58,351 nucleotides of DNA, from positions 1-58,351 of the forward strand of contig CAZAKI010000009.1 in the NCBI GenBank assembly GCA_964485855.1, in the 5' to 3' direction. The stretch comes from UBA993 sp964485855 (GTDB lineage: Bacteria > Bacillota > Dethiobacteria > DTU022). The notes under the pieces are model-generated. The model made no database searches, was not told the DNA's origin, and saw only the letters and a program-made list of their open reading frames with translations. Made by a program: the position numbers and the translations under genes. Numbering within the stretch: position 1 is the stretch's first letter; the number at the start of each line of letters is the position of its first letter. This document shows, in pieces, positions 22,084 through 30,707 of this stretch.

Positions 22084-22212
22084 TCACCATGACAGTAAAA
22101 GAGATTTGATTCGATTCCAAAGTTTCAGAAGAGCAAAAATGATGATGTTTTTGTGTGACGGGACGATAACCTCATCATCAAGAGCGGAGTAGTCAACATG
22201 TTTATATTTCAT
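22084..22212 (-). CDS. first gene of minus operon, 42 residues
   Basis: Minus strand, ATG 22212 with TTGAGGTATATC upstream. Begins MKYKHVDYSALDDEVIVPSH and has a short hydrophobic helix (NIIIFALLKLW). Follows the structured leader. Function unknown. Confidence 0.45.
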   Translation of the reverse strand: MKYKHVDYSALDDEVIVPSHKNIIIFALLKLWNRIKSLLLSW

Positions 22213-22231
22213 GATATACCTCAATATAAAA

Positions 22232-22297
22232 TCCCTGGCCTTGTCATCGGCTCACAAGTAAGCCGTGGCTATTCTTACGATATAGCCAGACCAGGGA
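22232..22297 (-). promoter_or_regulatory. three-way-junction leader candidate
   Basis: Outer stem TCCCTGG (22232-22238) with CCAGGGA (22291-22297) encloses two hairpins: CGGCT with AGCCG (loop about CACAAGTA) and GGCTAT with ATAGCC (loop about TCTTACGAT). Lies in the 5' leader of the minus-strand operon, 20 bases before its first start codon. The fold resembles a small riboswitch or RNA regulator; the DNA could equally bind a protein. No known class recognised. Confidence 0.5.
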
Positions 22298-22368
22298 ATG
22301 ATTAACGGGGGAATAAAAAAATGTCGCATTCACGGAGCAACTCCCGACTTGTGATTAATGACTATGTA

Positions 22369-22397
22369 AAGGTAAGCAATAAAAATAAATTTGTCAA
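22369..22397 (-). promoter_or_regulatory. candidate promoter of the minus-strand operon
   Basis: On the minus strand TTGACA (plus 22392-22397) and TACCTT (plus 22369-22374) are separated by 17 bases. A short inverted repeat, AGGTAA with TTACCT, brackets the hexamers and could be an operator. Would start RNA about 150 bases before the first gene, giving room for the folded leader. Confidence 0.5.
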
Positions 22398-22487
22398 GGG
22401 AAATTTTTACCTACTTGAGCTAAGTTCAATAATTTGTGCGTGAAGAAAGTTGTAAAAAAATGAAATTGAGCAAAAAAAGATAAAAAG

Positions 22488-22964
22488 ATGGGTGCACCAA
22501 AAGGAAATAAATTTGCAATTGGGAATAATGGGGGCAGACCGCCCAAATATGAGAACGTAGAGGATATTATACAAAAGATTGATGAGTATTTTAACAGTGG
22601 GTTAAAAAAGCGTAAAATATTAATCGGTAGAGTGCCAAATCAAATAGAGATTGAAGTTCCAGTTCCAACGATTACAGGATTAGCATATTATTTGGGATTT
22701 GAGAGCAGACAAAGTTTTTATGACTACGGTAAAAGAAAAGAGTTTTCTTACATAATAAAAAGAGCGCGATTATTTATTGAGGTTGAGTATGAGGAGCAGT
22801 TGCAATATGGCAATGTGACCGGAGCTATTTTTGCGCTTAAAAACATGGGATGGGAAGACAAACTCACACACGACGTAAATGAGGAAATCATTGGAAAAAT
22901 CAACAGTGTTTTGGAGAGAGCGGTTGAATTGGCTGAAAGTGTTGGGGGTATTTCTGGTGCTTAG
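22488..22964 (+). CDS. terS: terminase small subunit
   Basis: 158 residues. GNKFAIGNNGGRPPKYENVE, TITGLAYYLGFESRQSFYDY, KRARLFIEVEYEEQL, GAIFALKNMGWEDK are together typical of DNA-packaging small subunits with a helix-turn-helix near residues 60-80. It recognises the packaging site and presents DNA to the large subunit. Upstream AAAAAAGATAAAAAG is a weak RBS. Overlaps the large subunit. Confidence 0.88.
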   Translation: MGAPKGNKFAIGNNGGRPPKYENVEDIIQKIDEYFNSGLKKRKILIGRVPNQIEIEVPVPTITGLAYYLGFESRQSFYDYGKRKEFSYIIKRARLFIEVEYEEQLQYGNVTGAIFALKNMGWEDKLTHDVNEEIIGKINSVLERAVELAESVGGISGA

Positions 22965-24597
22965 CTTTTTATCTACGCAACCGGAAGCTATTGCAGAAAA
23001 ATTAGATACAGCGGAGCAGAAAAAGGAATTTTACGCAGGGGTTCTTCTTGATCCGCTAAAATTCTACTGTGCCAACGGGCCCGCAGAAAAGTATATCAAG
23101 ACCGTAGCTAAGAGCCTGGAAGAGACAAAAATCCCAGTAATACTGTGCACTTATGCCAACGGTGTCGGAAAGACCACTACAACCCTACACATCCTTCTAA
23201 ACTTCATTTACGGTCCGCAGAATGGATGGTTTGATTATCCGATTTTTCAAAATTTTCCGCTTCCGAAGAAAATATGGTACTGTTCAAGACCGGACGCGAT
23301 AGCCGAAACAGTGGAGCCCATGCTCGAGGAAATCGTTAAGAAACAGCTACATATAGGCAGAGAATACACAGAGACCAAAGAAGGTAAGAGAGTCATTTCC
23401 AAGATACAGTTTCCTAACGGCTGGACTTGGTATTTTAAGACTTACAATCAGGACCCGGGAGAGTTTGAGTCGTCTACTGTAGGGATTATTGTACTGGACG
23501 AACCGGCCCCTGAGGGCATTTGGAAGGCCATAAAGTCCCGCAGACGTAAAGGTTGTATCGTTTTAATGCCCATGACACCGTTGTACTGTCCGCCCTATAT
23601 TTTAGACGAAGTCACACGGGCTGCTGATGACGGGATTCCAGGTTATTATCATTTGACAGCCACGGTTTACGATGCCTGTCAAAAAAGAGGCATACGAGGA
23701 CACCTGGAACCGGATATTGTCGACGATATGGTAAAAGGTTATGACGCAGAGGAACGAGAGGCAAGGGTTTACGGCGAGTTTATGTACTTTTCAGGCATGA
23801 TTCATCCGATGCTTGATAAAGCCAAACATCTTGTTTCCCCTGCTGATTATCCCATACCTGACTATTCACATATTTTACACATTGTAGACCCGCACGACTC
23901 GAGACCTTCGGTAGCTATTTGGATGGCAATATGTCCGAACGGACGTAAGATTGTATTCGGTGAGTGCCCTTACGAGGTTGACAGACCTTTTTGGGAGATG
24001 AAAAAGACATATACCATCGACCAAGAAATTGAACTTTGGTTGGAATTTGAGAAGAAGTACAACCATTTCGAGGATAAAAAGCGATTTATGCAGTTTACCC
24101 GTATTCTGGATCGTCATTTTGGCTGGCAGTTAAGGGGCAAAAAGACCTTTGCAGAACTATATCTTGACGGAGGCCGGAGAGCCGGGCATGATTTTATATT
24201 CTTGAAGTCCTACAAGAGCACCACAGAAACAGAACTTGCATACGGTCATAAGCGAGTCAACAGGGCATTGGAGTTATTAGAGGATGATAAGCCAGGTTTA
24301 GTGATTTGGAATACCTGTTATCATACCTGGAACGGTTTAACTCATTATATTCGTGCAAGATTGAAGGGGAAACAATTGGAGGAAAAAGCATCAGGTGAGG
24401 GAACCATTGTCCAGAAATACAAAGATTTTCCCGACGTTGTAAGGTACGGGGTTTGTGCGGATGCATTTGCCAAAATACCAGAGAAACCGAAGACCGAAGA
24501 AGAAAAAGAATGGGAACGAGTCAGGAGCAAAGACTACGTTCCCGAAGTGAAAGACAGCCCGATTGATCCGGATAGTGTTGGCTGGCTTAATACATGA
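22957..24597 (+). CDS. terL: terminase large subunit
   Basis: 546 residues from GTG 22957 (GGGGGTA upstream); an in-frame ATG at 22879 would overlap terS by 86 bases. Walker A CTYANGVGKTTTT (about residues 64-76), Walker B VGIIVLDEP (about 175-183), and an RNaseH-like nuclease domain beginning HIVDPHDSRP (Asp about 311), with a conserved LYLDGGRRAGHD later. ATP-driven packaging motor with headful or site-specific nuclease. Confidence 0.95.
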   Translation: MLSFLSTQPEAIAEKLDTAEQKKEFYAGVLLDPLKFYCANGPAEKYIKTVAKSLEETKIPVILCTYANGVGKTTTTLHILLNFIYGPQNGWFDYPIFQNFPLPKKIWYCSRPDAIAETVEPMLEEIVKKQLHIGREYTETKEGKRVISKIQFPNGWTWYFKTYNQDPGEFESSTVGIIVLDEPAPEGIWKAIKSRRRKGCIVLMPMTPLYCPPYILDEVTRAADDGIPGYYHLTATVYDACQKRGIRGHLEPDIVDDMVKGYDAEEREARVYGEFMYFSGMIHPMLDKAKHLVSPADYPIPDYSHILHIVDPHDSRPSVAIWMAICPNGRKIVFGECPYEVDRPFWEMKKTYTIDQEIELWLEFEKKYNHFEDKKRFMQFTRILDRHFGWQLRGKKTFAELYLDGGRRAGHDFIFLKSYKSTTETELAYGHKRVNRALELLEDDKPGLVIWNTCYHTWNGLTHYIRARLKGKQLEEKASGEGTIVQKYKDFPDVVRYGVCADAFAKIPEKPKTEEEKEWERVRSKDYVPEVKDSPIDPDSVGWLNT

Positions 24598-24604
24598 GGT
24601 TAGT

Positions 24605-24865
24605 ATGAGTTTAATTGAGATATTACTGGCGATTCTTTTGGTGGAAACGATTGCATTGATGCCAGTGATAACCGTTTTTATCGTTCTGTTGTTCTCACGG
24701 AAAGACATTATTTTTAAAAAAGTAATGGATGTTGTCATCCCGCAATTCACAAAAAAGCTTTCCTCAGTAATCAATAAGAAAGTCAAGGAAAACGTCGATG
24801 AATATTTCAGTAAAAATAGAAGGGTTGAAGTGGAGAGCGATAATATGGATTTTTTAAACAGTTAG
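24605..24865 (+). CDS. single-pass membrane protein
   Basis: 86 residues, RBS GAGGTTAGT. Two adjacent hydrophobic stretches at 3-33 (MSLIEILLAILLVETIALM, then VITVFIVLLF) then a Lys-rich helix. Sits between terminase and portal. Unknown function. Confidence 0.55.
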   Translation: MSLIEILLAILLVETIALMPVITVFIVLLFSRKDIIFKKVMDVVIPQFTKKLSSVINKKVKENVDEYFSKNRRVEVESDNMDFLNS

Positions 24866-24872
24866 GGTGAAT

Positions 24873-25169
24873 ATGATGAAAGAAGAACCGGCAAGTTTCG
24901 TAAATGGTAAAATTGATCAGGTTCAATGTGAGTACGTGAAGAACTTTGAATTTATAATAAGTGAAGCATTAAAAGAGAACCAGATTTTAGCAATTAACAA
25001 GAAGCGGATTGCTAAAGAATGTAGGTTTGGGATATATCCAGGTGGACATAAAATTCTTTTCCATTTGGGCAAACCACTAATATTATTTAAGCCTATGCGC
25101 ATTGAAGAAAAACAAAGTAACGGCAAATTTATAATTACTTTAAAACAAGAATACAGAAAACTGTATTAG
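24873..25169 (+). CDS. hypothetical protein, about 98 residues
   Basis: ATGATG start after AGGGTGAAT (a GTG at 24867 is possible). Mixed alpha/beta, Lys-rich. No domain recognised. Confidence 0.55.
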   Translation: MMKEEPASFVNGKIDQVQCEYVKNFEFIISEALKENQILAINKKRIAKECRFGIYPGGHKILFHLGKPLILFKPMRIEEKQSNGKFIITLKQEYRKLY

Positions 25170-25197
25170 GTTATATGGTATTAAATGAGGTTTTCCC

Positions 25198-25368
25198 ATG
25201 ACCAAGAATGCTATTGCTAAAAGATTAAAAGAACTCGATGATGTGGCGTATGGAAACGAGATACACACAACCCCCAATTTGGTTTTTATAACAATAGCAA
25301 AGACATTGATTTTGATTGCTCACATGATTTTTAACAAGACGGGAAAACACAATGGGGGCTTAAAATGA
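25198..25368 (+). CDS. small membrane-associated protein, 56 residues
   Basis: ATG 25198 to TGA 25368; ATGA overlap with the next gene. Charged N-terminus (KRLKELDDVAYGNE) then a hydrophobic helix (LVFITIAKTLILIAHMIF). RBS GAGG is ten bases upstream. Confidence 0.5.
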   Translation: MTKNAIAKRLKELDDVAYGNEIHTTPNLVFITIAKTLILIAHMIFNKTGKHNGGLK

Positions 25369-25595
25369 TTTACAAATTACAAAAAATTAGAATGTCTGGC
25401 AATGAACATGGTCGATTAAGAGCAAATACAATTTATGCTGAATTGGTAGATAGTGACGGCAAGTTGGCAATATCTGCAACATTGGAACACATACTTTCTA
25501 TAATAAGAGATCAAAGTTTAGCAGTGGAGGGAGTTTCCGTTCATAGAAATGTGCAACGTGGAGAGTATTGTTCGGAAGTTACGCTTGATTTATAA
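25365..25595 (+). CDS. hypothetical protein, 76 residues
   Basis: Overlaps the previous gene by four bases. Soluble (MIYKLQKIRMSGNEHGRLR). Last gene before the portal. Unknown. Confidence 0.55.
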   Translation: MIYKLQKIRMSGNEHGRLRANTIYAELVDSDGKLAISATLEHILSIIRDQSLAVEGVSVHRNVQRGEYCSEVTLDL

Positions 25596-25616
25596 AAAGG
25601 TGCATAGCAGTAAAAC

Positions 25617-27578
25617 ATGGCAAAAAAAGATAAAATTGAAGCAAGTCGTTTTGAAAAGATAATGAACAACTTCGAGTATGCGAAGAAAACGATTGAATAC
25701 AGGAAACTTCCCAATTCCTGGAACAAGATGGAGAAATATTATGATAACAGGTATTGGGAGGGATCGTCGAGGTCGTCATACTTAACAAGACACACGTCAA
25801 ACGAGCTTTTTGAAACAGTAGAAGTGATGTTGCCCATCGTTACATCCCGGGCTCCCAGGCCAGACGTGGAGGTTGAGCCACCGCCTGAAGTACTGCAGTC
25901 TCTTGAAGAGAAGGGTGATGAGGCTTTCAGAGAGTATCTTAACGGGTTGGGTGAATGGTCAGACAAACTTCAAAAGCAGTTGATAGATGTATTTATAAAA
26001 TCAGATATGCAGACAAAAGCACAGGAAGCTTACCGCGATTATGGGATAAGGGGAAACTATTGTGTTAAGTCATATTACGACAGCAAGAAAGGAGTCATAG
26101 TAAATGAAGTGATAGACCTTGCATGTTGTTTACCCGACCCAATGAAGGGCACAATTGAAGATTGTTATGATTCATGGTTTGTTTATGCTGATTACAAAGA
26201 CGTAGAAGATATTAAAAAAGAATATGGTATCGAGGTTCCTCCAGAAGGAGATTTTGATTTTGACGGAACTTTCAGGTATTACAATCAAAAGCGGGAAGCC
26301 ACAAAACAGGCGATGGGTTCTGCGGAGAGAAAGGGTTTTGCTCTTGTAATTCAAATGTACTCAAAATCAGACGAAGAAGAAGAATACGAAAGAGATGTTT
26401 ATGATGATGAGGGCATGGTTAAAAAAGACGATGAGGGTAATGTTGTTAAGGAGAACGCCCAAAGAACCAAGTACAAGTACGGAAAAATTGAGACCATAAT
26501 CAGAAACCATGAAAACAAAGTCGTAAAAACAGTGCCGAACGCTTATCCGAGACTTCCGTTTTTCATGGGTGCTAATTTCAAACGCAGGGGAGATATTTGG
26601 GGAATAAGTGACGGCAAGAACCTTGAAACGCATATTCATGTAAAGAATCAGATTATATCCAATATCAATGACAATGTAAGAGCTACTGGCAATCCCCAAA
26701 AATTGAAACACCCGTCAGTTACCGACGTTGTAAACAACGATCCCAACAAAGTGTATACGTCAGAAATCCCCGATGCTGTTAAAAATATCGATCCCCCGTC
26801 CATGCCTGCGTACATACAACAATTTCTACAGTACAACGATCAGGATCGAGATAGAAAGTCCGGCATTAACGATGCTTTGAGGGGAGAATCTGTATCGGGT
26901 GACAGTGGGGTAAAGACACAGGCATTGATTTCACAGGCTACAGGCAGGATACAACCGAAGGTTTTAGAGTTTCATAATCTTTATCGAAAACTGTATGAAC
27001 ATTGGGCTTTTATCATTCGGAATTATTATCCTGAAATCGTAACTCAGAAAAAAGATGACGAAGAGGGGAATTTAAACTATACTCTATTTAATACAAAACT
27101 TTATCCTGAAGTGGACATAAAAGTTAAGATAAGTTTGCTTTCAATGCTTCCATTGGATCCCCAGGCTGAATTCGAGGAAATGATTCTTGTAAACAGGGAA
27201 TGCAATTCAGTGTTCGGTTATCCTCCGATAGCGGTTGAACAACTTATCGATGCAGCGACCGCCATAACGGATAAACAAAGAGCCAAAGACAATGCTGCAA
27301 AGATTCAGCAACAAGGCCAAGAGCAGGCACAGAAAGAAGAACTTTTGGGGCAGTTTGAACAAATCGCAGGTGCATTTGATAATGTCCAGCCAGGGAGTCA
27401 GGAGGAAGAACAATTATTCGGGCAGGTTGTTCAAATAATTTTTCAGATTCCAGAAATATTAACATCTCCGCTATACCAAGCACTTCCAGATAGACTGAAA
27501 AAAGGTATAGCCATGTATATAGCTAATGGTGGGGCAATGATGGGGAATCAACAAAGTGCGGAAGCAGTTAATGGATGA
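25617..27578 (+). CDS. portal protein (P22-like)
   Basis: 653 residues. The N-terminal segment ENNFEYAKKT-like helix and WNKMEKYYDNRYWE, then central RLPFFMGANFKRRGDIWGIS and the late RDRKSGINDALRGE, fit the P22-type portal family of podoviruses; P22's is about 725 residues. C-terminal Gln/Glu-rich helix (KIQQQGQEQAQKEELLGQFE) would form the barrel. Dodecameric connector through which DNA is packaged. Position after terminase agrees. Confidence 0.85.
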   Translation: MAKKDKIEASRFEKIMNNFEYAKKTIEYRKLPNSWNKMEKYYDNRYWEGSSRSSYLTRHTSNELFETVEVMLPIVTSRAPRPDVEVEPPPEVLQSLEEKGDEAFREYLNGLGEWSDKLQKQLIDVFIKSDMQTKAQEAYRDYGIRGNYCVKSYYDSKKGVIVNEVIDLACCLPDPMKGTIEDCYDSWFVYADYKDVEDIKKEYGIEVPPEGDFDFDGTFRYYNQKREATKQAMGSAERKGFALVIQMYSKSDEEEEYERDVYDDEGMVKKDDEGNVVKENAQRTKYKYGKIETIIRNHENKVVKTVPNAYPRLPFFMGANFKRRGDIWGISDGKNLETHIHVKNQIISNINDNVRATGNPQKLKHPSVTDVVNNDPNKVYTSEIPDAVKNIDPPSMPAYIQQFLQYNDQDRDRKSGINDALRGESVSGDSGVKTQALISQATGRIQPKVLEFHNLYRKLYEHWAFIIRNYYPEIVTQKKDDEEGNLNYTLFNTKLYPEVDIKVKISLLSMLPLDPQAEFEEMILVNRECNSVFGYPPIAVEQLIDAATAITDKQRAKDNAAKIQQQGQEQAQKEELLGQFEQIAGAFDNVQPGSQEEEQLFGQVVQIIFQIPEILTSPLYQALPDRLKKGIAMYIANGGAMMGNQQSAEAVNG

Positions 27579-27633
27579 TACCATAAAAAGTATTGACCGA
27601 AGAAAATTCATCAAAACCGTTGCTGAGGCGTAG
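27571..27633 (+). pseudogene. truncated Tat signal ORF, 20 codons
   Basis: Overlaps the portal gene end. Encodes MDDTIKSIDRRKFIKTVAEA then TAG. The twin-arginine motif DRRKFIK matches the SRREFIK motif of the protein at 15-518, but the hydrophobic core and mature domain are missing. Either a decayed Tat gene or a coincidental leader. Confidence 0.4.
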
Positions 27634-27638
27634 GCATA

Positions 27639-27785
27639 ATGAACTACGACCGCGTAAAAGAAATCTGTACTTTAATTATGAATTACATGAAACAGAAATT
27701 CACTGGTACCCTTTGGCTTTTAATTGATTTCAGCCAGGGAGGGATAACGCGAATAAGAACGATGGACAAGTTCAAAGATATATGA
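27639..27785 (+). CDS. hypothetical protein, 48 residues
   Basis: ATG 27639 to TGA 27785. Begins MNYDRVKEICTLIMNYMKQK and resembles small phage proteins with a Trp-Leu hydrophobic patch. No strong RBS. Unknown. Confidence 0.5.
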   Translation: MNYDRVKEICTLIMNYMKQKFTGTLWLLIDFSQGGITRIRTMDKFKDI

Positions 27786-27824
27786 GGTACAGGGAGACAA
27801 CCGAAGAAATAAGGAGTAATAATT

Positions 27825-28019
27825 GTGGACAGTGCAGACATATCTAAACTAAAAAGATCATTGGAAAAGAAATTATTGACCGAGCTTAACGAATATGAAA
27901 ATATTACAGGTTGTAAAATTCATGAAATAAATCTTGAATTGAATCCTACGGAAGAACTTGGGAAAAGAATAATTTTTGTTGATGTTAAAACAATGATTCC
28001 TGTTAGCATAGAAGATTGA
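27825..28019 (+). CDS. hypothetical protein, 64 residues
   Basis: GTG start with AAGGAG nine bases upstream. Soluble helix-strand protein (LKRSLEKKLLTELNEYEN). Precedes the tandem hairpins that separate it from the scaffold region. Confidence 0.55.
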   Translation: MDSADISKLKRSLEKKLLTELNEYENITGCKIHEINLELNPTEELGKRIIFVDVKTMIPVSIED

Positions 28020-28070
28020 GGGTAAATTTAAAAAAATAATAAACCAATTTTAACGGCAGCTTAGACTTCA

Positions 28071-28134
28071 CCAGTCATCAGACTGGACATTTCTAAAGCC
28101 ACTGATTACCGAAAGGTAAGAGGTGGCTTTTTTT
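28071..28134 (+). terminator. tandem hairpins with rho-independent terminator
   Basis: First a CCAGTC/GACTGG stem with loop ATCA (28071-28086). Then AGCCAC (28097-28102) with GTGGCT (28123-28128) enclosing an inner TTACC-GAAA-GGTAA hairpin (28106-28119), followed by a run of seven T. The GAAA tetraloop is a stabilising loop. Separates packaging/portal transcripts from the scaffold/capsid operon. Confidence 0.85.
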
Positions 28135-28173
28135 ATTTACCAACCGCGCTGAAAAGCCAACAGGAGGTAAACC

Positions 28174-28494
28174 ATGGAAAAGAATGAAAAGAAAAAAATC
28201 GAAGAAGCCCCTGAGATCAAGGGGAAACAAGAAAAACCAGAGGATAAGGGCAAAATTGATGATTTGCAACTCATCATGAAAAGACATGACGATGAAGGCA
28301 TTACGCTTGTCGAGGGGATACAAGTCCCCGGGGTCGGTGTAATACTTCTAACCACAAAGATATTTAAAGAATCTTTGGGTGGTGGCAGCACTTCTAATTC
28401 CGTGTTCGTTCCGAAGGTGGAAATTGTCGAGGATGAAGACGGTAAGATTCTTTTTGGTATCGGCATGTTCAGAATCACAAAGAAGGCGGAGTAA
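28174..28494 (+). CDS. head-region hypothetical protein
   Basis: 106 residues, RBS CAGGAGG. Strongly charged N-terminus of about 35 residues, then LQLIMKRHDDEGITLVEG and a beta-rich C-terminus. Immediately upstream of the scaffold; may be a scaffold partner or head-maturation factor. Confidence 0.55.
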   Translation: MEKNEKKKIEEAPEIKGKQEKPEDKGKIDDLQLIMKRHDDEGITLVEGIQVPGVGVILLTTKIFKESLGGGSTSNSVFVPKVEIVEDEDGKILFGIGMFRITKKAE

Positions 28495-28497
28495 GCT

Positions 28498-29673
28498 ATG
28501 AAAGACTTAGAAGCTGTAGCCGCCGACAAAGAGGCAGTGGAACTTACGGAAAATGCCGTTCTTGGACTGTCTCAAAAAACTTTCGATTCTGTTAAAGAAA
28601 ATCCAGACGGAAGCCTTGAAATTGTTGAACCCGAGAAAAAAGATGATGATGATAAACTGAAAGATAAAGAGGAGAAACCAAAAGAAGACAAGCCAAAAGA
28701 GAAAGATGAATCGAAAGAGACCGACATAGTTGAACCTTCCGGTAAAACTGACAAGCCCGAAAAGGCCACTGAAAAAGATACCGAGAAGGGGAAAGAGTCT
28801 GAAAAGTCTGACGAGGAGACCCAAGACGGGCAACCAAAGCCAGACGAGGAAGAAACCGAAGATCGGGATAAGGATTTTCAGGATAAGGTGAATGATAAAG
28901 TACAGAACCTTGCTGAAGTCTATAAGACTGATAAGGAACGCAAGAAATTCCTGGAAGACCTTGACAATCATCCCAAATTCTTCGCTTCCAATACTCAAAA
29001 GGCTATGGAAATTGCAGAGGAGAGAAAGACGGTTGATGCGCTTGTGAAGCGGATCGGGGCTCCTGAACTGGTCGAAGCGATTGAGGCATTCGACAAGTCA
29101 ACCGACAAAGAGGATGTTTTAAAAAGCCTTGATGATTGGTACGACGCAGAAAGTTCAGACCCATCAAAAAACCCAGTGCGTAAAGTTTTCGACCAATTTT
29201 CCAAAAGCGTGCCAGAGGTCCAGGGGTACAGTACTGAGAAAAAAGAACTGGCAGACGAGAAAGGTATGCTTGAGGTTGAAAAAGAACTTATCGGGTTGAA
29301 ACAGATAAAAGATTCCCCGTTTGATTATTCCAATGACGAAGAACTCAAGAAGACTATCGACTTCGCTGACGAATACGCTGTTAAAACGGGCAACTTTATC
29401 AACCTGGATACCGCGCATAGAATAAGGTCTCTTGATGCAATGTCGAGTCAAATTGATTCTCAGAAGGAAAAGATCGTTTCGCTTAAAAAAGAACTCAAAG
29501 AGCGAAACGAAGAAGTTAAGAAACTGAAGTCCGATAAAAAAATAGAGCCTACTGACGAAACCACTGCCAGCGGCAAAACAGCTAAACGGGAAACCTACAA
29601 AGATCAACCGAAAGACGATAAAGAGCTAATGAACCGTATGTCAAGTGATTTCGATGCTCTTATGAACGAATAA
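28498..29673 (+). CDS. scaffold protein
   Basis: 391 residues, very acidic and Lys/Glu-rich, low complexity (KEEKPKEDKPKEKDESKE), with coiled coil near the C-terminus (QIDSQKEKIVSLKKELKERN). No enzyme motif. Position between the portal and the major capsid protein, plus this composition, is characteristic of podovirus scaffolds that template procapsid assembly and leave. Assignment by position and composition. Confidence 0.75.
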   Translation: MKDLEAVAADKEAVELTENAVLGLSQKTFDSVKENPDGSLEIVEPEKKDDDDKLKDKEEKPKEDKPKEKDESKETDIVEPSGKTDKPEKATEKDTEKGKESEKSDEETQDGQPKPDEEETEDRDKDFQDKVNDKVQNLAEVYKTDKERKKFLEDLDNHPKFFASNTQKAMEIAEERKTVDALVKRIGAPELVEAIEAFDKSTDKEDVLKSLDDWYDAESSDPSKNPVRKVFDQFSKSVPEVQGYSTEKKELADEKGMLEVEKELIGLKQIKDSPFDYSNDEELKKTIDFADEYAVKTGNFINLDTAHRIRSLDAMSSQIDSQKEKIVSLKKELKERNEEVKKLKSDKKIEPTDETTASGKTAKRETYKDQPKDDKELMNRMSSDFDALMNE

Positions 29674-29691
29674 CATTTAAGGAGATATTCG

Positions 29692-30693
29692 ATGGCTGAT
29701 CCCACATTGACCAAAACCCTTGATACCCTAACTGTTCTTACCAGAGATCATCTAAGGCCAAGAATCATCGACCAGATTATAAATACAAATTACTTGACCA
29801 AGAAATTGCTTGGCAGTTCCGAGCCTGTTTCCGGTGGTGATCAAATCAAACAACTACTTGAGTACGGCGATGATCGTCCTATCTGGATGGCAGAATGGGA
29901 CAAGGTAGAATATAGAGTGAAAGAATTCGCAACGGCCGCCTATTTCACTTGGGCGCATCTTGTGGATACGATTGCATTTTCCGAAAAACAGATCAGGGTG
30001 CAGAACACGGGCAAGGAAGCGATATTGAAGCTTCTGGATGTCGGCTCTAAGAACCTTGCGAAAACATTCAGGCGGGGTATGCAGGATATGATGTTTAAGA
30101 ATTCTGCGGCTGCCTCTACGGAGCCTTTTAACCTGTACGACATTATCGTGAATTACAGCGCCTCGCTTGCTGGCATTGATCCGTCTGATTCAAAATACGA
30201 CTGGTGGCAGTCGAGATACCTGTCTCTGTCTGGGAAAACATACGCTCAGTGGATTAATCCTACTGACGATTACTACATGGAAAAAGTTATCGGCGCTATG
30301 TACGATGAGTTGTGCAGCGACAACGAACACCCGGACCTGATAGTTACCACAAAAAAGACGTGGCGTACTTACGAAAACCTACTCCGAACGCAGAACAGGT
30401 ATCAGGGAAAGAATCATGTCAACGGTTCTTTCAGTCTTTTGGATTTCGATCAAGCTGAGATGGTTGCGGATTCAAGTTGTCCATCTGGGCACATCTACTT
30501 CCTGAACACTAAGTATCTTCAGTTTGTACATCACAAAGACTTCAATTTTACGGTCGGTCCGTTCAAAGAGGTTACGACTGGACAGGAAGCGTTTGCGTCG
30601 AAAATTTCGTGGTACGGTGCACTTACCGTGTCGAACAGGGCGTATCAGGGTGTTATTGTAAGTGCTCCTGAGAATCCCGTAACGATTACTTAA
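29692..30693 (+). CDS. major capsid protein
   Basis: 333 residues, RBS AAGGAG. Segments such as ILKLLDVGSKNLAKTFRRGM and HPDLIVTTKKTWRTYENLL, and FEYQGVIVSAP-like C-terminus (NRAYQGVIVS), match HK97-fold major capsid proteins of the N4gp56/P22-like type. Follows the scaffold at one gene distance. Forms the icosahedral shell. Confidence 0.85.
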   Translation: MADPTLTKTLDTLTVLTRDHLRPRIIDQIINTNYLTKKLLGSSEPVSGGDQIKQLLEYGDDRPIWMAEWDKVEYRVKEFATAAYFTWAHLVDTIAFSEKQIRVQNTGKEAILKLLDVGSKNLAKTFRRGMQDMMFKNSAAASTEPFNLYDIIVNYSASLAGIDPSDSKYDWWQSRYLSLSGKTYAQWINPTDDYYMEKVIGAMYDELCSDNEHPDLIVTTKKTWRTYENLLRTQNRYQGKNHVNGSFSLLDFDQAEMVADSSCPSGHIYFLNTKYLQFVHHKDFNFTVGPFKEVTTGQEAFASKISWYGALTVSNRAYQGVIVSAPENPVTIT

Positions 30694-30707
30694 AGGAGGA
30701 CTCTTAG

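Noticed and set aside
22321..22443. 40-residue plus-strand ORF starting MSHSRSNSRLV
   Set aside because: Has a GGGGG-type RBS but coincides with the minus-strand promoter; composition is not protein-like.
22879..22956. terL start at 22879
   Set aside because: Overlap of 86 bases with terS; GTG 22957 has a better RBS and fits usual terL N-termini.
28507..28998. Hydrophobic reverse ORFs opposite the scaffold gene
   Set aside because: Mirror of the Glu/Lys-rich coding strand.
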